Shown one piece after another: positions 1 through 8,587 of a stretch of DNA of 64,000 nucleotides. Under the pieces are notes generated by a model, which saw only the letters and a list, made by a program, of their open reading frames with translations, had not been told where the DNA came from and did not search any database. Source of the stretch: Leisingera caerulea DSM 24564. Its GTDB lineage: Bacteria; Pseudomonadota; Alphaproteobacteria; Rhodobacterales; Rhodobacteraceae. Location: NCBI RefSeq assembly GCF_000473325.1, contig NZ_KI421513.1:549217-613216 (forward strand), read 5' to 3'. A program made the translations under genes and the position numbers. The stretch's first letter is position 1. The number at the start of each line of letters is the position of its first letter.

Positions 1-32
1 TGCACCGCCCGTACACCGGGCGTACACCAGGG
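1..32. repeat. 11-bp phased GTACACC repeats
   Basis: GTACACC occurs at 11-17 and 22-28, and the related TGCACC at 1-6, giving an 11-bp period. The reverse complement reads GGTGTAC-N4 units, the same pattern as the tandem array at 62692-62724. Here it probably lies within coding sequence, so it may be chance. Confidence 0.35.
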
Positions 33-989
33 ATGCCGGAAAACTCGCTGTTGGACCGGGGCAAGCGGTCGGTCACGCTGGACCTTAAGGACCCGGAGGA
101 CGCCGAAACCTTCCTGAAACTTGCCAAAACCGCACATGGGCTGATCGAAGGGTTCCGCCCCGGCGTTATGGAGCGGCTTGGGCTGGGGCCCGAAGACTGC
201 CACGCGGTGAACCCAGGCCTGGTCTATGGCCGGATGACCGGCTGGGGGCAGGACAGCCCGCTGGCCCATGCGGCGGGGCATGACCTCAATTACATCTCGC
301 TGTCGGGCGCCCTGTGGTACGCCTCCGCCCCAGGCGATACGCCGCTGACGCCCGCAACACTGGTCGGTGATATCGGCGGCGGCGCGATGTATCTGGTTGC
401 CGGCATGCTGGCGGGCATTCTGAAGGCCGGGACCACCGGCGAGGGATGTGTGGTGGATGCGGCGATCTATGACGGCTCGGCCCATATGATGAACCTGCTG
501 ATGAGCATCCGCCAGGCCGGAAACTTTGGCGTCACACGTGGAGCAAACCTGCTCGACGGGCCGCACTGGAGCCGCGCTTACGCCTGCGCCGATGGCGGCT
601 ATGTCTCTGTGCAATGTCTGGAGCCGAAGTTCTATGCGCTGTTTTTGGAGAAACTGGGGCTGGCGGAAGACGCGGAATTTCAGCGGCAGTTTGAAAAAAC
701 CAAGTGGCCCGCCCTGACCGGCCGCCTTGCCGGGATTTTTGCCAGCCAGCCGCGTGATCACTGGGCGGCGCTGTTCGAGGCATCGGACGCTTGCGTCGCC
801 CCGGTGCTAAACCCGGAGGAGGCTTTGGCGCATGCGATGAACGCGCGCGGCACATGGGTTGAAGATCAAGGCGTGCTGCAAGCCGCCCCTGCCCCGCGGT
901 TTTCCGGCCAACCCGACTGGCAGCCGCCGGAAATCCCGCATCGCGGCCAGCACACAAGGGAAATCCTGGCGGAACTGGGCCGGAAATAG
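3..989 (+). CDS. CaiB/BaiF (class III) CoA transferase, alpha-methylacyl-CoA racemase-like, 5'-truncated by window edge
   Basis: Family members move CoA between acyl groups or epimerise 2-methylacyl-CoAs. The visible protein matches the racemase branch, with the segments RGKRSVTLDLK, LIEGFRPGVMERLGLGP, GRMTGWGQ, AGHDLNYISLSG and DGSAHMMNLL. The catalytic-type H and D of this branch (AGHD, DAAIYDG) are present. The frame is open to the window edge and roughly 60 N-terminal residues expected for the family are missing, so the ATG at 33 is probably internal. The substrate cannot be told. The first 32 bases also carry an 11-bp phased repeat, noted separately. Confidence 0.85.
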   Translation, partial: HRPYTGRTPGMPENSLLDRGKRSVTLDLKDPEDAETFLKLAKTAHGLIEGFRPGVMERLGLGPEDCHAVNPGLVYGRMTGWGQDSPLAHAAGHDLNYISLSGALWYASAPGDTPLTPATLVGDIGGGAMYLVAGMLAGILKAGTTGEGCVVDAAIYDGSAHMMNLLMSIRQAGNFGVTRGANLLDGPHWSRAYACADGGYVSVQCLEPKFYALFLEKLGLAEDAEFQRQFEKTKWPALTGRLAGIFASQPRDHWAALFEASDACVAPVLNPEEALAHAMNARGTWVEDQGVLQAAPAPRFSGQPDWQPPEIPHRGQHTREILAELGRK

Positions 990-991
990 GG

Positions 992-1129
992 TCAGTCTTC
1001 TTTCTTGGCCTTGTCGGCGGCAGCTTTCATCCGCTTAAGCAGATCGCTTTTGTCCGCTTGTTTGCCAAAGGGGTTTTTCTTGGTGCCCTTGGCGTTGTGT
1101 TCGGCGTGACGTGGCTTATTCTTGCCCAT
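992..1129 (-). CDS. Small basic conserved hypothetical protein (45 aa)
   Basis: A 45-residue, highly charged protein rich in Lys, Ala and Asp. It starts MGKNKPRHAEHNAKG and has a Lys-rich C-terminal helix ending in AKKED. The start is chosen because GGAG sits about 8 nt upstream of the ATG at 1129; a longer 81-codon frame has no such site. I believe similar tiny proteins occur in other Rhodobacteraceae, but no function is known to me. Its basic character would fit nucleic-acid or ribosome binding, which is only a guess. It lies just ahead of hemE's 3' end on the same strand. Confidence 0.6.
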   Translation of the reverse strand: MGKNKPRHAEHNAKGTKKNPFGKQADKSDLLKRMKAAADKAKKED

Positions 1130-1243
1130 CTTGGGTACTCCAGATTTACCGTAATCCACCGTTATGTCCTCATTCGCGGCGCTTTCTACTGCGCTGATGC
1201 CTGAAACCGCCACCCGGCACAAGGCCGGGCGGCGCACAGCAGG

Positions 1244-2278
1244 TCAGCTGCCCCTGACCGTGTCGATCATCAGTTGCACATTGTCCGGGTCCGCATCCGG
1301 GGTGATGCCGTGGCCCAGGTTGAAGATATGCGGGCCATTCCTGAAGGCTTCGACGATGCGGCGCGTGTCGTCCACCAGATCCTGCCCGCCGGTCACCATG
1401 TGGCGCGAGGCCAGGTTGCCCTGCACGCAGCCGTCCACCTGCACATTAGCGGCAGCCCATTCCGGATCCACCGAGTTGTCCAGCGCCACACAATCCACGC
1501 CGGTTGCCTTGGCAAATCCCACATAATTTTCGCCAGCCTCCCGCGGGAAACCGATCACGGGGGTGCCCGGGTGCCGTTCTTTCAGCGCCTGGGTAATCTG
1601 GCGGCAGGGCTCAAGCGCGTATTTCTGGAACGCCTCGCCCTTGAGCGACCCGGCCCAGCTGTCGAAGATCTTGACGACTTCGGCGCCAGCCTCAATCTGT
1701 TTGGACAGGTAATCAATGGTCGCCTCGGTGATCCGCGCCAAGAGAGCCTCGAACAGGGCGGTGTTTTCCTCGCGCAGCGCGTGCGCGGGCCCCTGGTCCG
1801 GAGTGCCGCGGCCCGCGATCATATAGGTTGCAACGGTCCAGGGCGCGCCGGCAAAACCGATCAGCGTGGTTTCCGCGGGCAGTTCGCGCGACAGGATGCG
1901 GACGGTTTCATAGATCGGGTTCAGCGTCTCGTGGATATCGGACGCCGGGCCCAGCTTGGCAAAATCCGCCTCGGTGGTGATGGTCGACAGCCGCGGGCCT
2001 TCGCCGGTCACGAACCACAGGTCGGCGCCCAGCGCCTGCGGCACCAAGAGGATATCGGCAAACAGGATTGCTGCGTCAAAGCCATAGCGGCGGATCGGCT
2101 GCAGCGTCACCTCGGCGGCCAGATCGGAGTTGTAGCAAAGCGACAGGAAATCCCCGGCCTCGGCCCGCGTGGCGCGGTATTCCGGCAGGTAGCGGCCCGC
2201 CTGGCGCATCATCCAGATCGGGGGCACATCCTGTTTTTCACCCGCCAATGCGCGCAGCAGCTTCTTTTGTCCGGCCAT
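1244..2278 (-). CDS. hemE: Uroporphyrinogen decarboxylase
   Basis: Converts uroporphyrinogen III to coproporphyrinogen III in cytosolic haem biosynthesis by removing four acetate carboxyls. The 344-aa protein has the family's usual length. The N-terminal signature [17 protein letters not shown] carries the substrate-binding Arg residues, followed by [30 protein letters not shown] and the C-terminal FNLGHGI. I chose the ATG at 2278 ([11 protein letters not shown]), which has AGGA about 10 nt upstream; a frame starting at 2347 adds 23 unrelated residues. It is divergent from hemC with 186 nt between them, so the two haem genes probably share a control region. Confidence 0.97.
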   Translation of the reverse strand: MAGQKKLLRALAGEKQDVPPIWMMRQAGRYLPEYRATRAEAGDFLSLCYNSDLAAEVTLQPIRRYGFDAAILFADILLVPQALGADLWFVTGEGPRLSTITTEADFAKLGPASDIHETLNPIYETVRILSRELPAETTLIGFAGAPWTVATYMIAGRGTPDQGPAHALREENTALFEALLARITEATIDYLSKQIEAGAEVVKIFDSWAGSLKGEAFQKYALEPCRQITQALKERHPGTPVIGFPREAGENYVGFAKATGVDCVALDNSVDPEWAAANVQVDGCVQGNLASRHMVTGGQDLVDDTRRIVEAFRNGPHIFNLGHGITPDADPDNVQLMIDTVRGS

Positions 2279-2464
2279 GATTTTCCTCGCTATCATTCGC
2301 CCACGTAGGTCGCCCTCTGAGGTCACGCCTGCGAGGGCGAATGTCAAGGGCAGGGGCGATCTGCCGCGCCGGGGCTTTGCGCGCCTTGTCCTATATCAAA
2401 GCCTGTGCGCGGCGCCCGTGGAACATGCGCAAAAACCGGTTTCCACCGGCACGCAATCTGATTT

Positions 2465-3436
2465 ATGGCTTCTTCCATGACACTGACCCTGCCCTCCCCC
2501 GCTTCGCCCCTGAAAATCGGCACCCGCGGATCGCCGCTGGCGCTGGCCCAGGCGTATGAAACCCGTTCCCGCCTCGCCGCTGCCTTCGACCTGCCGCCCG
2601 AGGCGTTCGAGATCGTGGTGATCAAAACCACCGGCGACAATCAGGCGCTGATCGCGGCGGACAAGCCGCTGAAGGAATTGGGCGGCAAGGGGCTGTTCAC
2701 CAAGGAGATCGAAGAGGACCTGCTGTCGGGCGCCATCGATATCGCGGTGCATTCAATGAAGGACATGCCGGTCGCGCAGCCGGAAGGGCTGGCGCTGGAC
2801 ACCTATCTGCCGCGGGAAGACGTGCGCGATGCCTTCATCTCGCCGTCTCTGACGTCGCTGCACGATCTGGCGGAGGGCGCGGTCGTCGGCACCTCTTCCC
2901 TGCGCCGCCGGGCGCAGCTCTTGAACCGCCGCCCGGACCTGAACGTGGTGGAGTTCCGCGGCAACGTGCAAACCCGCCTGCGCAAGCTGTCCGAGGGCGT
3001 GGCGGACTGCACTTTCCTGGCGATGGCGGGCCTGAACCGGCTGGCGATGTCCGATGTGCCCGCCAATCCGATCGAGACCAGCGACATGCTGCCCGCGGTG
3101 GCCCAGGGCGCAATCGGCATCGAGCGACGCGCAGATGACAACCGCGCGGCGGAGATGCTGGCGGCGATCCATGACCATGAGACCGGTTTGCGGCTGGCGG
3201 CGGAACGCGCATTTCTGGCGGCGTTGGACGGTTCCTGCGAGACCCCGATCGCCGGTCTTGCGGAGCTGAATGGCACCACCCTGCGCCTGCGCGGCGAGGT
3301 GCTGCGCCCGGACGGGTCCGAGGCGATCAGAGATGATCAGTCGTGCCCGGTCGAAGACGGTGCGGAACTGGGCCGGGAGATGGCGGCCAAGCTGCTGGGG
3401 AAGGCCGGCGAGGGCTTCTTTGACTGGAAGGCCTAA
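2465..3436 (+). CDS. hemC: Hydroxymethylbilane synthase (porphobilinogen deaminase)
   Basis: Polymerises four porphobilinogens into hydroxymethylbilane. Visible family signatures include KIGTRGSPLALAQ, GGKGLFTKEIE, AVHSMKDMP, GTSSLRRRAQL, EFRGNVQTRL and GSCETPIAG, whose Cys attaches the dipyrromethane cofactor. Length, about 320 aa, is normal. The start is uncertain: ATG at 2465 and ATG at 2477 (MTLTLPSPASP) are both possible and neither has a strong ribosome binding site. Its 3' end faces the GH25 gene; an intrinsic terminator and palindromic element lie between them. Confidence 0.97.
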   Translation: MASSMTLTLPSPASPLKIGTRGSPLALAQAYETRSRLAAAFDLPPEAFEIVVIKTTGDNQALIAADKPLKELGGKGLFTKEIEEDLLSGAIDIAVHSMKDMPVAQPEGLALDTYLPREDVRDAFISPSLTSLHDLAEGAVVGTSSLRRRAQLLNRRPDLNVVEFRGNVQTRLRKLSEGVADCTFLAMAGLNRLAMSDVPANPIETSDMLPAVAQGAIGIERRADDNRAAEMLAAIHDHETGLRLAAERAFLAALDGSCETPIAGLAELNGTTLRLRGEVLRPDGSEAIRDDQSCPVEDGAELGREMAAKLLGKAGEGFFDWKA

Positions 3437-3456
3437 GCGAGGCTCTGCCTCCCGCT

Positions 3457-3555
3457 CCGGGATATTTGGGGCCAGATGAATAGAGGATCCCATCTTCATC
3501 TGGCTGGAAATATCCTGGGGGTGAGCGCCCGTGGCGCGAGGGGGGCAAAGCCCCC
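3457..3555 (-). repeat. Composite palindromic 3'-UTR element, copy A
   Basis: Read on the minus strand it begins 13 nt after the GH25 stop. Hairpin 1 is GGGGGC-TTT-GCCCCC (3555-3541) and hairpin 2 is GCGCC-ACG-GGCGC (3537-3525). Then comes a long palindrome in which GGATATTT pairs with AAATATCC (3460-3467 with 3508-3515) and CCAGATGAA pairs with TTCATCTGG (3472-3480 with 3495-3503), around a central GGATCC. Copies B and C have the same order of parts. Confidence 0.85.
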
Positions 3556-3560
3556 TTTTT
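3541..3560 (+). terminator. Intrinsic terminator downstream of hemC
   Basis: GGGGGC-AAA-GCCCCC followed by TTTTT on the plus strand. It is the same hairpin as hairpin 1 of element copy A, read from the other side. It lies about 105 nt after the hemC stop. Confidence 0.75.
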
Positions 3561-3568
3561 CTTCTCTG

Positions 3569-4390
3569 CTAGATCGGCCCGGACCACCTGAGCCAGCTTT
3601 CCGGGCTGCCGCGGAAAGTGTTGAGGTCGACGTCGCCCGCCACCCCCGGCACTTGGCCCGTGCCGGAATACTGCCAGAAACTCCAGTTCCTGCCCGGGTA
3701 GACCTTCTGCGGGTGGCCCGCGACGGAGCGCAGCCAGAACTCGGTGCCGCTCAGCCGTCCGATGCCGGTGTCACGGTAGAAATCCACTGTTGTGTAGACT
3801 ACCGGGCGCTTGCCGTAGTGGCGTTCCAGGATGTTCAGGAACTTGCGCGCCTCGGCCCGCACCGTGGCGCCGTCAGGCCGCGTGCGGCAGGTGCGGGAGC
3901 GGTGGTTCCACTCCATGTCCAGCACCGGCGGCAGGGCATTCGGATCCTTTGGCACATTGCGGATGAACCAGCGCGCCTGTTCGGCTGCCGGGCGGCAGAA
4001 GTAGTAATAGTGATAGGCGCCGCGTTTGAGGCCCGCCGCACGCGCCCCACGCCAGTTGTCGCGGAACTTGGCGTCGGTGTGATCACCGCCCTCGGTTGCC
4101 TTGACGTAGGCAAAGGAGACGCCGGAGCGGCGCACCTTGCGCCAGTCGATGTCGCCCTGATAGCGCGAGACGTCGATGCCGTGCACCGGGTAGGACCAGG
4201 GCTTGCGCCCCTCCCAGTCATGCGGATCGCGGTCGCCGAACCTCGGATAGGTGGAGAGCCCTGCCAGACGGGCATTGGCAGGTTCGGTGCGGGTCACCTC
4301 CGGTGCGCTGACGCCCCTTTCGGGCGGCCTGCCGCAGCCTGATGCCAGTGCCAATGCCAATGCCATTACTCCCAGAACCAGTCTGCGCAT
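3569..4390 (-). CDS. Glycoside hydrolase family 25 (lysozyme-type muramidase) lipoprotein
   Basis: Predicted peptidoglycan muramidase anchored to a membrane by lipid. A short hydrophobic signal ends in a lipobox, ALASGC, with the lipid-modified Cys at residue 19. The GH25 domain runs from about residue 68 to the end: GIDVSRYQGDIDW (Asp73), FAYVKATEGG, GAYHYYYFCRP and the acidic pair in VLDMEW (Asp158 and Glu160). The C-terminal WQYSGTGQVPG and VDLNTF segments are typical. AGGGAG lies about 8 nt upstream of the chosen ATG. The 3' end carries palindromic element copy A. It could act in wall remodelling or against other bacteria; nothing nearby decides this. Confidence 0.9.
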   Translation of the reverse strand: MRRLVLGVMALALALASGCGRPPERGVSAPEVTRTEPANARLAGLSTYPRFGDRDPHDWEGRKPWSYPVHGIDVSRYQGDIDWRKVRRSGVSFAYVKATEGGDHTDAKFRDNWRGARAAGLKRGAYHYYYFCRPAAEQARWFIRNVPKDPNALPPVLDMEWNHRSRTCRTRPDGATVRAEARKFLNILERHYGKRPVVYTTVDFYRDTGIGRLSGTEFWLRSVAGHPQKVYPGRNWSFWQYSGTGQVPGVAGDVDLNTFRGSPESWLRWSGPI

Positions 4391-4510
4391 GTGATGTGCT
4401 CCCTGCCTCGCCTCGTGAATAACTGCTCTTTTCTTTTCCTGTTGTTTTTCACCTTAGCGCAGGCAGGCGCAAAGTCGCGCGCCCGGGAAGGTTGTCAGCA
4501 GAAATCCGCC

Positions 4511-4540
4511 AAAAAAACGCGCCGCGTCAGGAGCGGCGCG
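4511..4540 (-). terminator. Intrinsic terminator of hemF
   Basis: On the minus strand, CGCGCCGC (4540-4533) pairs with GCGGCGCG (4525-4518) around a 7-nt loop, followed by seven T (4517-4511). It lies 27 nt beyond the hemF stop. Confidence 0.9.
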
Positions 4541-4566
4541 CTGGCAGTGTCACATGTGCGGCGGGT

Positions 4567-5460
4567 TCAGACCCACTTCGCCAGGGGCGGCAGGCTCATC
4601 AGCACCGCGTTGGCGTCGTGGCCGGTTTCCAACCCGAACTTGGTGCCGCGGTCATAGACCAGATTGTATTCGGCATAGAGGCCGCGGTGGATCAGCTGGG
4701 CGTCCTTGTCGGCTTCATCGAAGTCCTGCACGCGGCGCTTTTCGACCAGCGGCACGAAGGCCGGCAGAAAGGCGCGGCCGATGTCCTGAGTCAGCGCAAA
4801 ATCCGCGGCCCAGCCGCCGGAATTCTGGTCGTCCATGAAGATGCCGCCGACGCCGCGGGCGCGCTTGCGGTGGGGGATATAAAAATACTCATCCGCCCAG
4901 ACCTTGAGCCGCGGGTATTGGTCCTCGCCGTGCGGATCCAGGTGCTGTTTTTGGGTGGCATGGAAATGCGCGGTGTCCTCATCGTATTCAATGCAAGGAT
5001 TGAGGTCCGAGCCGCCGCCGAACCACCAGGCATGCGGGGTCCAGAACATGCGGGTGTTCATGTGCACGGCCGGCACATGCGGGTTGCGCATATGAGCGAC
5101 CAGCGAGATACCGGAGGCCCAAAATCGCGGATCATCCTTCATGCCCGGAATGCCCTTGCGCGCCGCCATTGCGGCTTGCGCGCGTTCACCCAGGGTGCCG
5201 TAGACCTCGGAGATGTTGACGCCGACCTTCTCGAACACCCGGCCGCCGCGCATTACGCTCATCAAGCCGCCGCCCGCGTCGGAGCCATCGTCCGAGGTGC
5301 GTTTGGTTTCGGTTATCTCGAACCGTCCAGGCTCCATATCCGAAAACGGGCCTTCGCTGTGGCTGTCCTCAAGCGCCTCAAAGGCTGCAACGATCTGGTC
5401 GCGCAGCTCCCGGAACCAGGCGGCGGCCTGGGCTTTTTCTTCTTTCATCTCAGCTGTCAT
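4567..5460 (-). CDS. hemF: Coproporphyrinogen III oxidase, oxygen-dependent
   Basis: Oxidatively decarboxylates coproporphyrinogen III to protoporphyrinogen IX using O2. The protein (297 aa) shows the family signatures GGGLMSVMRGGRVFEKVGVN, HMNTRMFW, WWFGGGSDLNP, FYIPHRKRARGVGGIFMDD and YAEYNLVYDRGTKFGL. The 15-nt gap to the upstream SDR gene suggests one transcript, SDR then hemF, ended by the strong hairpin at 4511-4540. The oxygen-independent alternative, hemN, is in the same window at 27.3 kb beside fnrL, giving the cell both an aerobic and an anaerobic route. Confidence 0.97.
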   Translation of the reverse strand: MTAEMKEEKAQAAAWFRELRDQIVAAFEALEDSHSEGPFSDMEPGRFEITETKRTSDDGSDAGGGLMSVMRGGRVFEKVGVNISEVYGTLGERAQAAMAARKGIPGMKDDPRFWASGISLVAHMRNPHVPAVHMNTRMFWTPHAWWFGGGSDLNPCIEYDEDTAHFHATQKQHLDPHGEDQYPRLKVWADEYFYIPHRKRARGVGGIFMDDQNSGGWAADFALTQDIGRAFLPAFVPLVEKRRVQDFDEADKDAQLIHRGLYAEYNLVYDRGTKFGLETGHDANAVLMSLPPLAKWV

Positions 5461-5475
5461 GCGAAGTCTTTCCAG

Positions 5476-6279
5476 TCAGTGCATCGGTGCGGACACCGGG
5501 TCCAGCAGGGTGCGGCCGCCGTCAAGTGTCACCACTTGCCCGGTCATGAACCCGGAGGCATCCGAAGCCAGATACTGCGCGGTTTCGGTCAGCTCGGTCG
5601 GCGAAGCGACCCGGCCCAGAGGCGTGTGCGCCTCGATATCCTGACGGAAACTGCGGTTTTCCTTGAGCGTGTCCCGCATCGACGCGCTCATCACCGACCC
5701 GAAAGCGATGGAGTTCACCCGGATCCGGTGCGGTGCCAGCGCAACGGCCAGCGAGCGGGTCGCCTGGTCCAGCGCGGCAGAGGCGACCGAATAGGCCATC
5801 AGCTCCGGATGGGTGCGGCGCGCGGCGATTGAGGACAGGTTGATGATGCTGCCAAGCGGGCCGTCGCCCTCGCGCTCCTCGCCCTGTTTGATCATGCGCC
5901 GGGCCACCTGCTGCGACAGACGCACCGCCGGCAGCAAGCTTTGGTTCAGCAGCTTCTCCAGGGTTTCGTCCTGCGCATCCAGCGCATCGGTTGCCACCAC
6001 CTGGCGGGCGCCGTTGACCAGGATGTCGATGTCATCGAAGGCGTCGATGGTGGCCGACAGCAGGTTGGCGATGGTCAGCCGCTCCCGCAGGTCGCCCGCG
6101 AAATAGCGGATGTTGCTTTCGTCGGCCTGCTCGCCCAGCTCGGCAACCAGCTGCGCCTCCTGCGTGTCGGCAAACATGACATTGGCGCCGGCATCGGCGA
6201 ATTGCTTGCCGATCGCCAGGCCGATGCCGCTGGCGGCGCCGGTCACGATGGCAGTCTTGCCGGAAATGGAAAAGGACAT
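5476..6279 (-). CDS. SDR-family protein with an altered YxxxK catalytic motif
   Basis: A Rossmann-fold short-chain dehydrogenase/reductase of 267 aa. The dinucleotide-binding motif TGAASGIG is at residues 13-20 and the C-terminal GQVVTLDGG is typical. The catalytic Ser region (INLSSIAA) and Tyr (MAYSVASAALD) are present, but the residue four after Tyr is Ser, not Lys, and the usual NNAG reads VNGA. Loss of the Lys would strongly weaken normal SDR catalysis, so it may be a non-enzymatic or divergent member. GGAG lies about 10 nt before the ATG. It is followed 15 nt later by hemF, suggesting an operon; a haem-related role is only an inference. Confidence 0.85.
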   Translation of the reverse strand: MSFSISGKTAIVTGAASGIGLAIGKQFADAGANVMFADTQEAQLVAELGEQADESNIRYFAGDLRERLTIANLLSATIDAFDDIDILVNGARQVVATDALDAQDETLEKLLNQSLLPAVRLSQQVARRMIKQGEEREGDGPLGSIINLSSIAARRTHPELMAYSVASAALDQATRSLAVALAPHRIRVNSIAFGSVMSASMRDTLKENRSFRQDIEAHTPLGRVASPTELTETAQYLASDASGFMTGQVVTLDGGRTLLDPVSAPMH

Positions 6280-6362
6280 GCGAGGTCACTCCCTGGGCCG
6301 TTTGGCAGGCACGTTAGACCGCCCCTGCCGGTTTGGAAACCGGCATTGCGCCCGGCGCGCGG

Positions 6363-7352
6363 TTACTTGCGGCCGCGCCTCGGTTTGGCCGCATGCAGGA
6401 TCTTGAAGCGGTTATCGCCGCCTTCTTCGCGCACCTGGGCAAAGCGTTCTGCCAGTACGGTCTCATACGGCAGATGGCGGTTGGCCACCATCCACAGGCT
6501 GCCATTGGACGCCAGCACCGAGGCCGCGGCGGCGATGAAGGCATGCCCCAGCGACGGCTCCGCTGCGCGGCCGGTGTGGAACGGCGGGTTCATCACCACG
6601 GTGTTTACCGGGCCCGGCGCCTTCCAGCTGCGGGCATCGGCCCAGTGAAACTGCGTCCGCGGGTCCGCTGCATTCAGACGGGCGCAGGCCAGCGCGGCAT
6701 GGTCCGCCTCAACCAAGTGAAGTTCCTCGACGCCCTCGTGTTTCAGCACCTGCGCCGAGAGGTAGCCCCAGCCTCCGCCCAGGTCGGCCACGCAGCGGCC
6801 CAGTTTCTTGGGCAGCGCCGCCGCCAGCAGGCGGGAGGCCGGGTCGATGCCGTCCGCGGAAAACACTCCGGGTGCGGTGATGAAGCCCTCAACCTGCTGC
6901 GGCCCTTCGGGCAGCCATTCGGACAGATCGGTGCCGCCTTCGATCCAGAACACCTTGCCATGTGCTTTGGACACAGGCGCCGAAGGCTCGCAGCGCTTGC
7001 GCAGATCCTTCAGGATCGAATCAATGCCTTCCGTCTTGGCGCCGTCGATCAGCACCTGGCCTTCTGTGGCCGCGGCGGCCTGCGCCACCAGCATCCGCGC
7101 CAGCGCCTTGGCCCGCGGCAGGAAGACCACGGCGGCAGCAAACGCGGCGCCCGCCTCAGGTGCCGGGACGCAGTTGTACCCCTGTCCGGCGAAATGATCG
7201 TGGTCGGGGCGGAACGGCTGCACGACCAGCAACTGCTCCTTGGGCAACGCCGACAGGTCGTGTTCGGCGCGCGGGAGGAACACGGCGATGCGGCCCTCGG
7301 ACGGCACAGCAAAGCCGCCCGATTGGGCGGCCAGGGACAGGCGTACAGACAT
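6363..7352 (-). CDS. Class I SAM-dependent methyltransferase, RsmC-like (16S rRNA guanine-N2)
   Basis: Related to RsmC/RsmD enzymes that methylate guanine N2 in 16S rRNA. The C-terminal half holds the SAM-binding motif VADLGGGWGYLSA (about residues 189-201), acidic motif VEADHAALACAR, and NPPFHTGR, the NPPF signature of N2-guanine or N6-adenine methyltransferases. The N-terminal half is a degenerate, catalytically silent-looking duplicate domain, as in RsmC. AGAGG precedes the ATG. clpS ends 12 nt upstream, so the two are probably co-transcribed. The exact target base is not proven from sequence. Confidence 0.85.
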   Translation of the reverse strand: MSVRLSLAAQSGGFAVPSEGRIAVFLPRAEHDLSALPKEQLLVVQPFRPDHDHFAGQGYNCVPAPEAGAAFAAAVVFLPRAKALARMLVAQAAAATEGQVLIDGAKTEGIDSILKDLRKRCEPSAPVSKAHGKVFWIEGGTDLSEWLPEGPQQVEGFITAPGVFSADGIDPASRLLAAALPKKLGRCVADLGGGWGYLSAQVLKHEGVEELHLVEADHAALACARLNAADPRTQFHWADARSWKAPGPVNTVVMNPPFHTGRAAEPSLGHAFIAAAASVLASNGSLWMVANRHLPYETVLAERFAQVREEGGDNRFKILHAAKPRRGRK

Positions 7353-7364
7353 ATAAGGGCCTCT

Positions 7365-7730
7365 TCAGTCTTCTTTTTCCATCGTGCACTGCAGCGGATG
7401 CTGGTGGCGGCGGGCGAAATCCATCACTTGCCCCACCTTGGTCTCAGCCACCTCATGGCTGAAAACGCCAACCACCGCCACGCCTTTTTTATGCACCGTC
7501 AGCATGATCTCAAACGCCTGCGCGTGGGTCATGCCAAAGAACCTCTCCAGCACCATCACCACGAATTCCATCGGGGTGTAGTCGTCATTCAGCAGCAGCA
7601 CTTTGTAGCGCGGCGGACGCTTGGTTTTCGGGCGCGTCTTGGTCAGGACGCCAGCGTCCGTGTCGTCGTCTGAATGATCCGTCATCATGATGGGCTGCAG
7701 CGGCATAAGCAATTTGATCCAGTGATGCAT
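7365..7730 (-). CDS. clpS: ATP-dependent Clp protease adaptor ClpS
   Basis: Delivers N-degron substrates to ClpAP. The core is clear: [20 protein letters not shown] with the Asn-Asp-Asp substrate pocket, [21 protein letters not shown] and [12 protein letters not shown]. The chosen ATG at 7730 follows AGGAAATTC, a reasonable ribosome binding site, and gives 121 aa. A start at 7688 or 7685 (MMTDHSDDD) would give the more usual 106-107 aa but has no visible site. The acidic N-terminal tail before the core is normal. Divergent from the HAD gene across 64 bp. Confidence 0.93.
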   Translation of the reverse strand: MHHWIKLLMPLQPIMMTDHSDDDTDAGVLTKTRPKTKRPPRYKVLLLNDDYTPMEFVVMVLERFFGMTHAQAFEIMLTVHKKGVAVVGVFSHEVAETKVGQVMDFARRHQHPLQCTMEKED

Positions 7731-7794
7731 GGAATTTCCTGTGTCGCTTATATAGCCTCTTAGCTGTTCAGGAAAAGAGACTGAGACCCGCAGA

Positions 7795-8508
7795 TTGACA
7801 CGTAATTTGACAACAATCGGCTTTGATGCCGACGATACCCTTTGGCACAACGAACGGTTCTTCCGCGTGACGCAAGACAGATTCGCCGAATTGCTGATGG
7901 ATCACACACCGGACGACATCGGCCCCGGCCAGCTGGAGCGGCGGCTGCTGAACGCCGAGAAACGCAATCTGGGGCGCTATGGCTACGGGGTGAAAGGCTT
8001 TACCCTGTCGATGATTGAAACCGCAATAGACGTGACAGAGGAACGGGTGCCAGGCTCAGTGATCAAGGAGCTGATCACCGCCGGGCAGATGATGCTGTCC
8101 TACCCGATCGAGCTGCTGCCCCATGCGCGCGAGGCGGTGGAGGCGGTGGCGGGCCGCTACAAAGTGGTGCTGATCACCAAGGGCGATCTGCTGGACCAGG
8201 AGCGCAAGCTGGCGCAATCCGGCCTGGGCGAGCTGTTTGACGGGGTTGAGGTGGTCTCGGAAAAGACGCCGGAAGTCTATCTGGATATCTTTGCCCGCCA
8301 CGGCGATGGCGCCGCGCGGGCTATGATGGTCGGCAACTCGATGCGCTCGGACGTGGTGCCGGTGATCGAGGCCGGCGGCTGGGGCACCTATGTGCCGCAC
8401 GGGCTGGTCTGGGAGGTGGAGCACGCCGAAGCGCCGGAGCACAGCCCGCGCTATACCGAGATTGCCGATCTCGGCGGGCTGGCGGATCTGGTGGAGGGCC
8501 TCGGCTGA
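7795..8508 (+). CDS. HAD-superfamily hydrolase (YjjG-like nucleotidase/phosphatase)
   Basis: A Mg-dependent phosphatase with the HAD nucleophile motif FDADDTLW at about residues 10-17, a helical cap, VVLITKGD (motif II) and [17 protein letters not shown] (motif IV). The substrate is unknown; COG1011 relatives act on nucleotides or small phosphoesters. No ATG lies before the DxD motif. Translation must start at TTG, either at 7795 or at 7807 (giving [11 protein letters not shown]), and neither has a good Shine-Dalgarno. The gene may be leaderless or weakly translated. It is divergent from clpS. Confidence 0.85.
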   Translation: MTRNLTTIGFDADDTLWHNERFFRVTQDRFAELLMDHTPDDIGPGQLERRLLNAEKRNLGRYGYGVKGFTLSMIETAIDVTEERVPGSVIKELITAGQMMLSYPIELLPHAREAVEAVAGRYKVVLITKGDLLDQERKLAQSGLGELFDGVEVVSEKTPEVYLDIFARHGDGAARAMMVGNSMRSDVVPVIEAGGWGTYVPHGLVWEVEHAEAPEHSPRYTEIADLGGLADLVEGLG

Positions 8509-8587
8509 CCGCCCCGCCCGGCGGGTGCTGGACGTCCCCGCCGGAGGCCGCTATCCCTTTGCCAAACCGCAAGGGAGACCCGGGGAC

